A stretch of 64,000 nucleotides of DNA from G965276765 sp965276825 (GCA_965276825.1 OZ255630.1:3410001-3474000), one strand, 5' to 3'. Positions 44,671 to 53,324 are shown, numbered from the stretch's first letter. Program-made: numbers and translations. The notes: generated by a model from the letters alone, not told the origin.

Positions 44671-45813
44671 ATGGACGTCGCCATCGTCGGCATCGGGATC
44701 CACCCCTTCGGGCGCCACGAGGGGGTGTCAGGGAGGGCTCAGGGGGCATTTGCGGCCCGGCAGGCGCTCGCGGACGCCGGCATCGGTTGGGAGGAGGTGC
44801 GGTGCGCGTTCGGCGGCAGCGTGGCCGCCGGGGGCGCCGACACCCTCGTCAGCGATCTCGGCCTCACCGGCCTGCCCTTCTTCAACGTGCACAACGGCTG
44901 CGCGACCGGCGGCAGCGCGCTGGCCATGGCCGACCGGGCTATCCGTTCCGAGGACCACGACCTGGTCATGGCCATCGGCTTCGACAAGCATCCTCGCGGC
45001 GCCTTCAACGCCGACCCGGCGGCCAGCGGCATCGGCCACTGGTACGGCGAGACCGGCATGATGCTCACCACCCAGTTCTTCGGCATGAAGATCCAGCGGT
45101 ACATGCACGATTTCGGGATCAGCCCGTCGACGCTGGCCAAGGTGGCGGCCAAGGCCTTCCGCAACGGTGCCGACAACCCCAACGCCTGGCGGCGCCAGCC
45201 CCTCTCGGAGGAGGCCATCGCCGACGCGGCCATGCTCAGCAATCCGCTGACGCAGTACATGTTCTGCTCGCCCGGGGAGGGTGGGATTGCCCTGGTGCTC
45301 TCGCGGGCCGACCGGGCCCGCCGCTACACCGACACACCGATCTACTTGAAGGCGGTGTCGTTCCGCACTCGCAAGTTCGGCTCCTTCGAGGTGTTCAGTC
45401 CGTGGCTGTCGCCGGTGCGGGTGCCGGGGCCGACCGTCGAGGCGGCCCGCGCCGCGTTCGAGGAAGCCGGTGTCGGCCCGGAGGACATGGACCTGGCCCA
45501 GCTCCAGGACACCGAGTCGGGCGCAGAGATCATGCACATGGCCGAGACCGGGTTCTGCAAGGACGGCGAGCAGGAGGCCCTCGTCCAGTCAGGGGCCACC
45601 GAGATCTGCGGGGCCATGCCGGTCAACACCGACGGCGGCTGCCTGGCCAACGGCGAGCCGATCGGCGCCAGCGGGCTCCGCCAGGTGTACGAGAATGTCC
45701 TGCAGCTGCGGGGCGCAGCCGGTCCCCGACAGGTGGCCGGAAACCCGAAGGCGGCGTTCACCCACGTGTACGGCGCGCCAGGGATCAGCGCCTGCACCGT
45801 CCTCGCTCGATGA
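44671..45813 (+). CDS. thiolase / lipid-transfer-type acetyltransferase
   Basis: 380 residues. Thiolase fold with the candidate nucleophile Cys in FNVHNGCATGGSALAMA, VMAIGFDKHPRGAF, a conserved LSNPLTQYMFCSPGEGG block and C-terminal NTDGGCLANGEPIGASGLRQVYENVLQLRG. It keeps the N-G-C loop the paralogue at 42569 lacks, so it may be a true thiolase or carbon-carbon lyase. GAGGAG about 6 nt before ATG 44671. Pairs with the DUF35 gene upstream. Confidence 0.86.
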   Translation: MDVAIVGIGIHPFGRHEGVSGRAQGAFAARQALADAGIGWEEVRCAFGGSVAAGGADTLVSDLGLTGLPFFNVHNGCATGGSALAMADRAIRSEDHDLVMAIGFDKHPRGAFNADPAASGIGHWYGETGMMLTTQFFGMKIQRYMHDFGISPSTLAKVAAKAFRNGADNPNAWRRQPLSEEAIADAAMLSNPLTQYMFCSPGEGGIALVLSRADRARRYTDTPIYLKAVSFRTRKFGSFEVFSPWLSPVRVPGPTVEAARAAFEEAGVGPEDMDLAQLQDTESGAEIMHMAETGFCKDGEQEALVQSGATEICGAMPVNTDGGCLANGEPIGASGLRQVYENVLQLRGAAGPRQVAGNPKAAFTHVYGAPGISACTVLAR

Positions 45814-46565
45814 GCTCGCTTGCCGTCGATCTCGACGGCAAGGTCGCACTGGTCACCGGCTCGACCCGCGGACTCGGCCGGACGATGGTCTCCGCGCTCG
45901 CCGCCTGCGGGGCAGACGTCGTGATCACCAGCCGCGACGCCGAGTCGTGTGCCGCCGTCGCCAAGCAGGTCGCCGAGGAGTCCGGCCGGCGGGCCTTTCC
46001 CCGGCCCTGCCACGTGGGGCGGTGGGCGGAGATCGACGGGCTCGTCGACGACGTCTACTCCGAGATGGGGCGGATCGACATCCTCGTCAACAACGCCGGC
46101 ATCTCTCCGCTCTATCCGAGCCTCGACGCCGTCGACGAGTCGCTGTGGGACAAGACCCTGGCCGTCAACCTCAAGGGCCCGTTCCACCTCTCGGCGCTCG
46201 TCGGCAGTCGCATGGCCGCTGGCGCCGGCGGCTCGATCATCGGCATCTCCAGCAGCGCGGCGGTCAGGCCCCGTCCCGCCTACGTGCCCTATGCCGCGGC
46301 CAAGGCCGGGCTCAACGCCATGTCGGAGGGCCTGGCCAGGACCTACGGGCCGACCGTGCGCTCCAACGTGATCATGGCCGGGCCGTTCCAGACCGACATC
46401 ACCGCCGACTGGGACTGGGACGCCTTCAACGCCAGAGCCACGCAGTTTGCCCTCGGGCGGATCGGCCAGCCCCACGAGATCATCGGCGCCGTGCTGTACT
46501 TCGCCAGCGACGCGTCGAGCTACACGACCGGGACCGTCCTCGCCGTCAACGGTGGCGAGCCGTGA
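45810..46565 (+). CDS. short-chain dehydrogenase/reductase
   Basis: 251 residues. TGSTRGLGRT nucleotide motif, NNAGIS, Ser in GISSSAAV, Y-x-x-x-K in YAAAKAG, ending TVLAVNGGEP. Likely a 3-hydroxyacyl-CoA or alcohol dehydrogenase of the pathway. ATG overlaps the thiolase stop (ATGA), and its stop overlaps the next GTG. Confidence 0.92.
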   Translation: MSSLAVDLDGKVALVTGSTRGLGRTMVSALAACGADVVITSRDAESCAAVAKQVAEESGRRAFPRPCHVGRWAEIDGLVDDVYSEMGRIDILVNNAGISPLYPSLDAVDESLWDKTLAVNLKGPFHLSALVGSRMAAGAGGSIIGISSSAAVRPRPAYVPYAAAKAGLNAMSEGLARTYGPTVRSNVIMAGPFQTDITADWDWDAFNARATQFALGRIGQPHEIIGAVLYFASDASSYTTGTVLAVNGGEP

Positions 46566-47641
46566 GGGCTGCGGACCTGGCCGGCGATGCCGCACCAGTC
46601 CGGCCAGGCGAGGACCTCGACTGGCCCACCGTGGAGTCGCACCTGCGCGACCGGATCCCCGGCCTCACCGGGGAATTCGAGGTCCTGCAGTTCCCCAACG
46701 GGTCGGCCAACCTCACCTACCTGCTGCGTTTCGGCGACCGACCCCTTGTGCTGCGGCGCCCTCCCTTTGGCCGGCTGGCGCCCGGCGCCCACGACATGGG
46801 ACGGGAGCACAAGGTGCTCGCCCGCCTGTGGCAGGCCTTCCCGCCCGCGCCGAGGGCGCTGCTCTACAGCGATGACGAGGGCATCATCGGGTCCAAGTTC
46901 TTCGTGATGGAGTTCCGCTCCGGTGTGGTCATCTGGGATCGCGTTCCCGACTCGATGCGCCACCACGACGACGTGGCCCGCCGGATCGGGTTGGCGGTCG
47001 TGCGGGCCATGGCCGACCTGCACGGCGTCGACTTCGAGGCCTGCGGGCTTGGTGACCTCGGCCGCCCCGCCGGGTTTCTCGGCCGCCAGGTGTCCGGTTG
47101 GCGCAAGCGCTGGGATCTCGTCGCCCCCGACGGCCGCCTGCCGGCCATGGAGGAGGTGGCCGAGGTTCTCGAGCGCACCCAGCCTGCAGCCCAGCGGGCG
47201 GCGGTGCTGCACAACGACCTCAAGGTCGACAACTGCCAGTTCGACCCCGCCGACCCCGACCACGTCCACTCGGTCTTCGACTGGGACATGGCCACCCTCG
47301 GCGACCCGCTGGTCGACTTCGGCACGCTGCTCAACTATTGGCCCGACCCGACCGACGAGCCCGGCGATCGCGGCGTCTACAACGAGGGCATGGACCGGAT
47401 GGGCCTGCCGACCCACGCCCAGATCATCGCCGCCTACGCCGACACGTCGGGCCTGGACCTGAGCGACGCCGGCTGGTACCAGGCGTTCGCCTGTTGGAAG
47501 ACCGCCGTCGTGCTCCAGCAGCTCTACGACCGGTACCGCCGTGGCGAGAGCTCCGACGAGCGCATGGCCAATCGGGGTGACCGGGTCGGCGAGCTGGCCG
47601 CCAGGGCCCGCCGGCTCCTCGATGACGGCGCGACGAGCTGA
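46562..47641 (+). CDS. APH-type phosphotransferase (ACAD10/FadE36-like)
   Basis: 359 residues. Kinase-like fold: NLTYLLRFGDRPLVLRRPPFG, GREHKVLARLWQAF, catalytic loop VLHNDLKVDNCQF (H-x-D-x-x-x-x-N) and metal-binding FDWDMATLGDPLVDFG. This subgroup accompanies acyl-CoA dehydrogenases and, in ACAD10/11 systems, phosphorylates 4-hydroxyacyl-CoAs; the acyl-CoA dehydrogenase follows 65 nt downstream. Function here inferred from that pairing. Starts within the SDR stop (GTGA). Confidence 0.88.
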   Translation: MRAADLAGDAAPVRPGEDLDWPTVESHLRDRIPGLTGEFEVLQFPNGSANLTYLLRFGDRPLVLRRPPFGRLAPGAHDMGREHKVLARLWQAFPPAPRALLYSDDEGIIGSKFFVMEFRSGVVIWDRVPDSMRHHDDVARRIGLAVVRAMADLHGVDFEACGLGDLGRPAGFLGRQVSGWRKRWDLVAPDGRLPAMEEVAEVLERTQPAAQRAAVLHNDLKVDNCQFDPADPDHVHSVFDWDMATLGDPLVDFGTLLNYWPDPTDEPGDRGVYNEGMDRMGLPTHAQIIAAYADTSGLDLSDAGWYQAFACWKTAVVLQQLYDRYRRGESSDERMANRGDRVGELAARARRLLDDGATS

Positions 47642-47706
47642 CCTCGATGTGACCACCGCCGCCCGGCAAGCCACCCTCATCCACCGACCACGGGAGCACC
47701 ACCGCG

Positions 47707-49005
47707 ATGACCTGGGACTTCGAGACCGACCCGCAGTACCAAGCTGAGCTCGACTGGGTCGACAGCTTCGTGCGCAACGAGGTCGAGCCGCTCGACCACG
47801 TGATCGCCCACGGCTACGACCTGGCCGATCCCGTCCGTCAGAAGCTCATCCCGCCGCTCCAGGCCCGGGTCCAGGAGCGGGGCCTGTGGGCCTCCCACCT
47901 CGGACCCAACCTGGGTGGCCCCGGCTACGGTCAGGTGAAGCTGGCCCTGATGAACGAGATCCTCGGCCGCTCCCACTGGGCGTCGATCGTCTTCGGTTGC
48001 CAGGCGCCGGACTCCGGCAACGCCGAGATCTTGGCCCACTATGGCACGCCGGAGCTGAAGAAGCGTTACCTCGAGCCGCTCCTGCGCAACGAGATCGTGT
48101 CGGCGTTCTCCATGACCGAGCCAGCCGGGGGCTCGGATCCGACCGGGTTCGTCACCTCTGCCGTCCTCGACGGCGACGAGTGGGTGATCAACGGCCAGAA
48201 ATGGTTTTCCTCCCATGCCCGCTTCGCCTCGTTCCTGATCGTGCTGGCCGTCACCGAGCCCGACGAGCCGGGTCACCGGCGCATGTCGATGTTCGTGGTG
48301 CCGGCCGACACGCCCGGCGTGGAGATCATCCGCAACGTCGGCATGTACGGGCACCGCGGGGAGGGGACCCACGCCTACATGCAGTACAACGATGTCCGGA
48401 TCCCCGCCAACCACATCCTCGGCGGACGCGGCGAGGGCTTTGCCGTCGCTCAGACCCGACTCGGCGGCGGTCGCATCCACCACGCCATGCGCACCGTCGG
48501 CCTGGTACGCAAAGCCTTCGATGCCATGTGCGAGCGGGCCCTGTCGCGTGAGACCAAGGGGGAGGTGCTGGCCCGCAAGCAGCTGGTCCAGGCGATGATC
48601 GCCGACTCGTGGATCCAGATGGAGCAGTTTCGCCTGCTGGTGTTGCGCACGGCCTGGAAGATCGACCGCTACGACGACTACCTCAAGGTCCGCAGCGACA
48701 TCTCCGCGGTCAAGGCGGCCATGCCCCAGGTGCTCCACGACGTCGCCGCCAGGGCCCTGCAGATCCACGGCTCGATCGGCGCGTCCGACGAGATGCCCTT
48801 CGGCGCCATGGTCATGGAGTCGTTCCACATGGGCCTCGCTGACGGTGCGACCGAGGTGCACAAGACCACCCTCGCCCGCCAGGTTCTCAAGGACTACAAG
48901 CCGACCTCGGAACTGTTCCCGACCACCCACCTGCCGAAGCTGCGCGCCGAGGCCGAGGCCAGGTACGCGTCGGTCCTCGACGAGCTTCACACCGAGGAGG
49001 TCTGA
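47707..49005 (+). CDS. acyl-CoA dehydrogenase (ACAD10/11-like)
   Basis: 432 residues. SAFSMTEPAGGSDPTGFVTSA, WVINGQKWFSSHARFASFLIV, FVVPADTPGVEIIRNVG, and C-terminal ARALQIHGSIGASDEMPFGAMVMESFHMGLADGATEVHKTTLARQVLKDY. Group resembles FadE36/ACAD10-type dehydrogenases that go with the APH-like kinase just upstream. Separated from it by 65 nt, the only larger gap in this operon, yet the direction and pairing argue for co-transcription. Confidence 0.92.
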   Translation: MTWDFETDPQYQAELDWVDSFVRNEVEPLDHVIAHGYDLADPVRQKLIPPLQARVQERGLWASHLGPNLGGPGYGQVKLALMNEILGRSHWASIVFGCQAPDSGNAEILAHYGTPELKKRYLEPLLRNEIVSAFSMTEPAGGSDPTGFVTSAVLDGDEWVINGQKWFSSHARFASFLIVLAVTEPDEPGHRRMSMFVVPADTPGVEIIRNVGMYGHRGEGTHAYMQYNDVRIPANHILGGRGEGFAVAQTRLGGGRIHHAMRTVGLVRKAFDAMCERALSRETKGEVLARKQLVQAMIADSWIQMEQFRLLVLRTAWKIDRYDDYLKVRSDISAVKAAMPQVLHDVAARALQIHGSIGASDEMPFGAMVMESFHMGLADGATEVHKTTLARQVLKDYKPTSELFPTTHLPKLRAEAEARYASVLDELHTEEV

Positions 49006-49008
49006 GAG

Positions 49009-49455
49009 GTGCCTGAGCCACTGACCCCAAACCGATTGGTCGACCGCCAGGAGATAGCAGACTTGTGCGTGACCTACACGTTGGCGCTCGACAGTCGAGA
49101 CTGGGACCTCCTGCGTACCGTCTTCATTCGGGACGCCGTGGCCGACTACGGGAGCGGAGAGCCAAGCTCCGGCTATCACGCCATCGAGGCCACCTGTCGC
49201 CGTGCCCTCGAACCACTGAGCGCCTCGCAGCACCTGCTCGGCAATCACATGGTGCGCTTCGTCGGGGGCGGTGCTGCCAGCACCTGTTACTTCCAGGCCA
49301 CGCACGTCGACGACCGGTGTTCCGACGGGCAGATCTATACCGTCGGCGGCCGTTACGACGACCGTGTGGTGGCCACCTCGAGCGGATGGAGGATCGCCCA
49401 GCGAACCCTGCGGGTGTCCTGGGTCTCCGGGAACCCGGAGGTGCTGTCCCGATGA
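49009..49455 (+). CDS. SnoaL/NTF2-like protein
   Basis: 148 residues. LVDRQEIADLCVTYTLALDSRDWDLLRTVFIRDAVADYG is the usual opening of SnoaL-like proteins; also HLLGNHMVRF and a terminal beta strand GWRIAQRTLRVSW. GTG 49009 follows the dehydrogenase stop by 3 nt, with GGAGG inside that gene as its ribosome site. Possible dehydratase or isomerase. Last gene of the copy E operon. Confidence 0.82.
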   Translation: MPEPLTPNRLVDRQEIADLCVTYTLALDSRDWDLLRTVFIRDAVADYGSGEPSSGYHAIEATCRRALEPLSASQHLLGNHMVRFVGGGAASTCYFQATHVDDRCSDGQIYTVGGRYDDRVVATSSGWRIAQRTLRVSWVSGNPEVLSR

Positions 49456-49579
49456 CGCTGGGGGCGACGGTGAGGCGGCCCAGCGCGTGCGCCCACGTCG
49501 ATCGAGTCGTGGAGAGCGGTCGATGTATCCACGCCGAGAGTGCCCTGCGGCTTCTCCACGGGGCCTGCTGGGAGGTCAC

Positions 49580-50413
49580 ATGGGACAGTTGAGCGGCCAG
49601 GTCGCCTTCATCACGGGAGCGGCGCGCGGGCAGGGACGCTCGCACGCTGTGCGGCTGGCCCAGGAGGGCGCCGACGTCGTCGCCGTCGACATTGGGCACG
49701 ACATCGACTCGGTCTACATCCCGCTGGGCACCCCTGAGGATCTCGCCCAGACGGCGAAGTTGGTCGAGGCCACCGGCCAGCGGGTGATCGCCCGCCAAGC
49801 GGATGTCCGCGATCAGGAAGCCCTCGATGCCGTGGTAGCTGCGGGCCTCGCCGAGTTCGACCACATCGACATCGTTTCCGCAAACGCGGGCATCTCCACC
49901 AAGGGCAAGACCTGGGAGCTTTCGGATGCCCAGTGGCACGACGTCATTGACGTCAACCTCACCGGCGTGTGGCGCACCGTCAAGGCGGTCGTGCCTTCGA
50001 TGATCGACGCCGGACGAGGAGGATGCATCGTCTTGACCAGTTCGCTGGCCGGGCTGAAGGGATATTCCAACATCGCGGCGTACGTCGCCGCCAAGCATGG
50101 CGTCAACGGTCTGATGCGAACGCTCGCCAACGAGCTCGGGCCGCACCGCATCCGGGTCAACAGCGTTTGTCCTGGCCTCATTGACACCGATCTGATGATG
50201 AACGACGCCACCTACCGGCTGTTTCGGCCGGAGGTCGACCACCCGACGAAGAGGGATGCCCTCGAGGTCTTCCGGACTATGCAGGTCTTGCCGACCGACT
50301 ATCTCGACCCGGTCGACGTGAGCAACGCCATCGTCTTCTTGGCATCCGAGGCGGCGCGCTTCGTCACCGGCGTGGCCTTCCCGCTCGACGCTGGACAGAT
50401 CGGGCGGGGCTAG
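49580..50413 (+). CDS. mycofactocin-type SDR family oxidoreductase
   Basis: 277 residues. FITGAARGQGRSHAVRLAQEGADVVAVDIGHDID, with the extended segment YIPLGTPEDLAQTAKLVEATGQRVIARQADVRD that marks mycofactocin-coupled/carveol-dehydrogenase-like SDRs. Ser in TSSLAG, Y-x-x-x-K in YVAAKHG. Such enzymes hold NAD tightly and hand electrons to mycofactocin. ATG 49580 has GGAGG upstream. Its 3' end overlaps the convergent CoA-transferase gene by 50 nt. No island element seen upstream. Confidence 0.9.
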   Translation: MGQLSGQVAFITGAARGQGRSHAVRLAQEGADVVAVDIGHDIDSVYIPLGTPEDLAQTAKLVEATGQRVIARQADVRDQEALDAVVAAGLAEFDHIDIVSANAGISTKGKTWELSDAQWHDVIDVNLTGVWRTVKAVVPSMIDAGRGGCIVLTSSLAGLKGYSNIAAYVAAKHGVNGLMRTLANELGPHRIRVNSVCPGLIDTDLMMNDATYRLFRPEVDHPTKRDALEVFRTMQVLPTDYLDPVDVSNAIVFLASEAARFVTGVAFPLDAGQIGRG

Positions 50414-51698
50414 CTACCAGTACCTCCCTGCGATTCTGTGATTCACCACTCTTGGCAAAGGGGTGCCGCAGCCCGACGAGCGGGCCGCGCGCCTCGGCGT
50501 CGGCAACCGCGACGACGCCGTGATCCGTCGACAGCTCCCATCCGCCCGAGGCAGATGCCGTCGCCTGGAGCGGGTCCTTTGCCCCCCACGAGGAGCGGGC
50601 GGCCATAGTGGCGGCCACGCGACTGAGCGCGATGTCGAGCAGCTGTCCGCCCCCGACTGCGACGGCGCGCAGCACGGCAAGCGCGCCGACGAGACCGGTG
50701 AGCGGGTCGGCGATCGCATCAGCGCAAAAGACCGGTGACGAGTCGCAGTCCCAAGCGACCAGGCCCCCTGCCACCGCGGCGTCGTCACCGAAGGAAACCC
50801 AGTCGCAGCCAGGCTCGTCGCGCCCATAGCCGGTGATGCTCAGCCACACTCGGCCCGGGCGGTCGGCGAGCGACACCGGATCGACGCCCAGCTGATTCAG
50901 GGCCCGGGGGCGTGATCCCTCGATGACCACGTCGGCGGTACCGACCAGGCCGCGCAGCTCGGCCCTGCCCGCCTCAGTGGAGAAGTCGACGGCGACCTGA
51001 GCCTGCGTGGCGGGATGGAGCCAGTCGTAAAACGCCGGTGTGGCTCGCGCCCCGTCGGGGCGGTGCATGCTCTCCACTTTGACGACGTCGGCACCGGCGG
51101 CCATGAGGACACGAGCACACAGCGGGCCAGCCCACATCGACGAGAGGTCTACGACCCGCAGCCCCGACATCGGCCGGCCGGCTCGCCGAGCCCAGCGGGG
51201 GTGAACGACGGTGGTGGCGGTCGACGGATCCGGTCTGCCCAGGCGAGCGGCGGGAATCCCGAGCAAGCGCGCCCGAGCCACGGCATCGGTCGCCCGCCGG
51301 CCGGCAACGAAGCGTCCGAGCACCTCCCACACCTCGCCGTCTCGAACCGGCTCGCCCACGACGGCACCGACGGCACCGAGGTCGTCGGGCCTAGCCAGGT
51401 TGCACGCCACCCAGCCGTCCGCCGCGGCCAGGAGCCGGCAGGAGCCGTTGGCCGAGACCCGACCTCGGCGTCCGAGCCCGAGCACCGCGGCGCGTGCCGT
51501 CAGGGTGGATGCCGAGTCGACCCGGACGGGCGCACCGTCCCGGCCGGTGCGGACCTCGATCTCCTCCACGATGCGGTCGAGCCTCCCGGCCACGGCCCCC
51601 TCCGGCAGCAGCGGGGCGCTCCCCGGCCATCCGGTCAGTGCCATGGCGCCCGACGCAGCCCACCACCCGGCCTGCAAGCCCGCCTCCACGAGAATCAC
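50364..51698 (-). CDS. CaiB/BaiF-type CoA-transferase, atypical N-terminal half
   Basis: 444 residues. C-terminal half begins SGLRVVDLSSMWAGPLCARVLMAAGADVVKVESMHRPDG, the standard opening of a family III CoA-transferase, here at about residue 178; the N-terminal half (GWPGSAPLLPEGAVAGRLDRIVEEIEVRTGRDG) looks like a displaced C-terminal part, so domains appear permuted or fused. Start GTG 51698 is 15 nt from the divergent ECH start. Overlaps the preceding SDR tail-to-tail. Annotated function is inferred from the recognised half. Confidence 0.78.
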   Translation of the reverse strand: MILVEAGLQAGWWAASGAMALTGWPGSAPLLPEGAVAGRLDRIVEEIEVRTGRDGAPVRVDSASTLTARAAVLGLGRRGRVSANGSCRLLAAADGWVACNLARPDDLGAVGAVVGEPVRDGEVWEVLGRFVAGRRATDAVARARLLGIPAARLGRPDPSTATTVVHPRWARRAGRPMSGLRVVDLSSMWAGPLCARVLMAAGADVVKVESMHRPDGARATPAFYDWLHPATQAQVAVDFSTEAGRAELRGLVGTADVVIEGSRPRALNQLGVDPVSLADRPGRVWLSITGYGRDEPGCDWVSFGDDAAVAGGLVAWDCDSSPVFCADAIADPLTGLVGALAVLRAVAVGGGQLLDIALSRVAATMAARSSWGAKDPLQATASASGGWELSTDHGVVAVADAEARGPLVGLRHPFAKSGESQNRREVLVASPARSVQRRAGRPRR

Positions 51699-51700
51699 AG

Positions 51701-51714
51701 TACGCTCGCCCCGG
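51701..51714 (+). promoter_or_regulatory. leaderless promoter of the ECH gene (-10 TACGCT, 7 nt before GTG)
   Basis: Same hexamer and spacing as at purL: TACGCT (51701-51706), 7 nt, GTG 51714. No ribosome site precedes the start. It lies in the 15-nt gap between divergent starts. Confidence 0.48.
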
Positions 51715-52760
51715 TGGCCATGTCGTCGCCGGCACCGCTCGAGCTTGCAGCCCTGATCGGGTTCCTCGCGGGCGCCGAGGCGGGTGACCTCACCGGCGCT
51801 CTCGGTGACGACCCTTGTGTGGTTGTGGACCTCGATTCGCCAGAGCCCGGCGCCGTCCCCCGAGTCCCTGGTGCGCTACCGGCGGTGGTCGTGGGGATCA
51901 GCCGAACCGGCGCACCCCATGCCGATCCCCGTCTGGTCGACGTTGCCCTCACCACCGAAGCGCGTGGGCGTCCGTGGGTGCAGGTCGCCGATCTCGAGGC
52001 AGCCGCCGTCTCGTTGACCGACGCCGTGGCTACATGCCCGCTCGCCTCGGTCGTGCTGACCCAGGCGTTGCGCAGAGGCCGCGCGTCGATCGAAGGCGAC
52101 CTGCTGCTCGAGTCCCTCGCCTACTCCACGCTGCAAGCCGGGCCGGAGTTCGCCGCCTGGCTGCGCAGCCGCCCGGGTCAGGCGCCCAGAGCGCAGACCG
52201 GAGACCCCGTCGTCGTCACCCGCCACAACGACGAGGTCACCATCACCCTCGACCAGCCCGACCGGCACAATGCCCTCAGCGCCGCGCTCCGCGACCGCCT
52301 TTACGAGGCACTGGCCTTCGTGGCCGCCGCGCCCGACGTCTCCACCCTTCACCTGCGGGGCAACGGGCGCTCGTTTTGCAGCGGCGGTGACCTCCGCGAG
52401 TTCGGCACCACCCCCGACCCCGCCGTCGCGCACCTGATACGGACCAGCCGCAGCTGCGGGCGACTCCTCGCCGCACTTGCGGAGCGCGCCACGGTCCACG
52501 TCCACGGTGACTGCATCGGCGCCGGGACGGAACTGGCCGCCTTCGTCGGCCAGGTCGTGGCCCACCCCGACACCCGCTTCCGCCTGCCCGAAGTCTCGAT
52601 GGGCCTGATTCCTGGTGCTGGGGGCACCGTGAGCGTCCCGCGCCGCATCGGCCGCCACCGCACGGCGTGGCTGGCGCTCACCGGTGCGGATATCGGCGCC
52701 CCCACAGCGCATTCTTGGGGGCTCGTCGATCGCATCAGCCCGCCCCTGTGCAACGGGTGA
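51714..52760 (+). CDS. enoyl-CoA hydratase/isomerase family protein with N-terminal extension
   Basis: 348 residues, about 150 longer at the N-terminus than a normal ~260-residue enzyme, while the hydratase part is short at the C-terminus. Crotonase core from about residue 165: VTITLDQPDRHNALSAALRDRLYEAL, NGRSFCSGGDLREFG (oxyanion hole), and VHGDCIGAGTELAAFVGQVVAHPDTRFRLPEVSMGLIPGAGGTVSVPRRIGR with the usual acidic region. Ends LVDRISPPLCNG, lacking the last helices. Hydrates or isomerises a 2-enoyl-CoA. Last gene before the pur scar, so truncation during rearrangement is possible. Confidence 0.85.
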   Translation: MAMSSPAPLELAALIGFLAGAEAGDLTGALGDDPCVVVDLDSPEPGAVPRVPGALPAVVVGISRTGAPHADPRLVDVALTTEARGRPWVQVADLEAAAVSLTDAVATCPLASVVLTQALRRGRASIEGDLLLESLAYSTLQAGPEFAAWLRSRPGQAPRAQTGDPVVVTRHNDEVTITLDQPDRHNALSAALRDRLYEALAFVAAAPDVSTLHLRGNGRSFCSGGDLREFGTTPDPAVAHLIRTSRSCGRLLAALAERATVHVHGDCIGAGTELAAFVGQVVAHPDTRFRLPEVSMGLIPGAGGTVSVPRRIGRHRTAWLALTGADIGAPTAHSWGLVDRISPPLCNG

Positions 52761-52820
52761 CGGAGTAAGCAGCTTCCCGGGTCGCAGCTCCGGGTCGCCG
52801 GCGTGAGAGACGGAATCACC

Positions 52821-53091
52821 GTGCCCCCCGAGACGAGACGCGAGCCCCCCACGCTCCACGGTCCCTGGCCGTGGGAAGCCGACGACCAGGCCGAGGGCTC
52901 GCCACGGGAGGCGTGCGGGGTGTTCGGGATCCTCGCTCCTGGCCGGTCGGTGGCCAACCTGACCTACGACGGGCTCTACGCCCTGCAGCACCGCGGCCAG
53001 GAGTCGGCCGGGATGGCGGTGAGCGACGGCCAGGACCTGGTCGTGGTGAAGGACATGGGCCTGGTCACCAGCGTGTTCAACGAGTACAAGC
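52821..53091 (+). pseudogene. truncated 5' copy of purF (first ~90 codons)
   Basis: The 271 bp from GTG 52821 match 53405-53675, the start of intact purF, with one mismatch (Ser versus Asn codon near 53071). The match also runs about 20 bp upstream of the start with two differences. After 53091 the sequence switches abruptly to a purL 3' fragment. It contains the catalytic-Cys region of the glutaminase domain but not the rest. If translated it would run on to 53324 as a 167-residue chimera. Confidence 0.9.
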
Positions 53092-53324
53092 ATCGCCGAC
53101 CACGTCGCCCTCTTCGGCGAGGGCCCGTCCCGTGTCGTCGTGGCCGCCGCCGAGGACGGGCTCGCCGCGCTGACCGACACGGTCACCGGCTGCGGGCTGA
53201 GCGTCCGACCGCTCGGGACCGCCGGTGGGGACCGGCCGGTGGTCGCGCGCTGGTCGACGGGGACCTGGGTGAGGCCCGGGCTCGCTGGAGCGGCGTGCTA
53301 CCCGCCGCCCTCGGACTGGCCTGA
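53092..53324 (+). pseudogene. purL 3'-end remnant, frameshifted
   Basis: Encodes ADHVALFGEGPSRVVV, homologous to ADHVALFGESPSRVLV at the end of the intact PurL, then LSVRPLGTAGGDR in one frame and RWSGVLPAALGLA-stop in another, matching GWRQVLPEALGLA-stop. A frameshift near 53240 therefore disrupts it. It is clearly diverged from the intact purL at 13017, so it is not a recent copy of it. Followed by 80 bp and then purF, the order purL-purF expected in relatives. Confidence 0.8.

Larger units (their letters stand above)
15255..52820. other. putative inserted catabolic island between purL and purF
   Basis: About 37.5 kb of degradation and transport genes separate purL from purF-purM-bldC, genes that are near neighbours in Streptomyces and Mycobacterium. 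Nearly every transcription unit inside it has the same 17-bp element upstream, which I did not find outside. The right edge bears a truncated purF and a purL remnant. No integrase, transposase or tRNA attachment site is visible at either edge, so the mechanism is open; homologous recombination through pur sequences is one option. Confidence 0.45.

Noticed and set aside
52803..53324. Open frame fusing the truncated purF with the purL remnant
   Set aside because: A chimera out of frame in the middle; treated as two pseudogene pieces rather than a gene.
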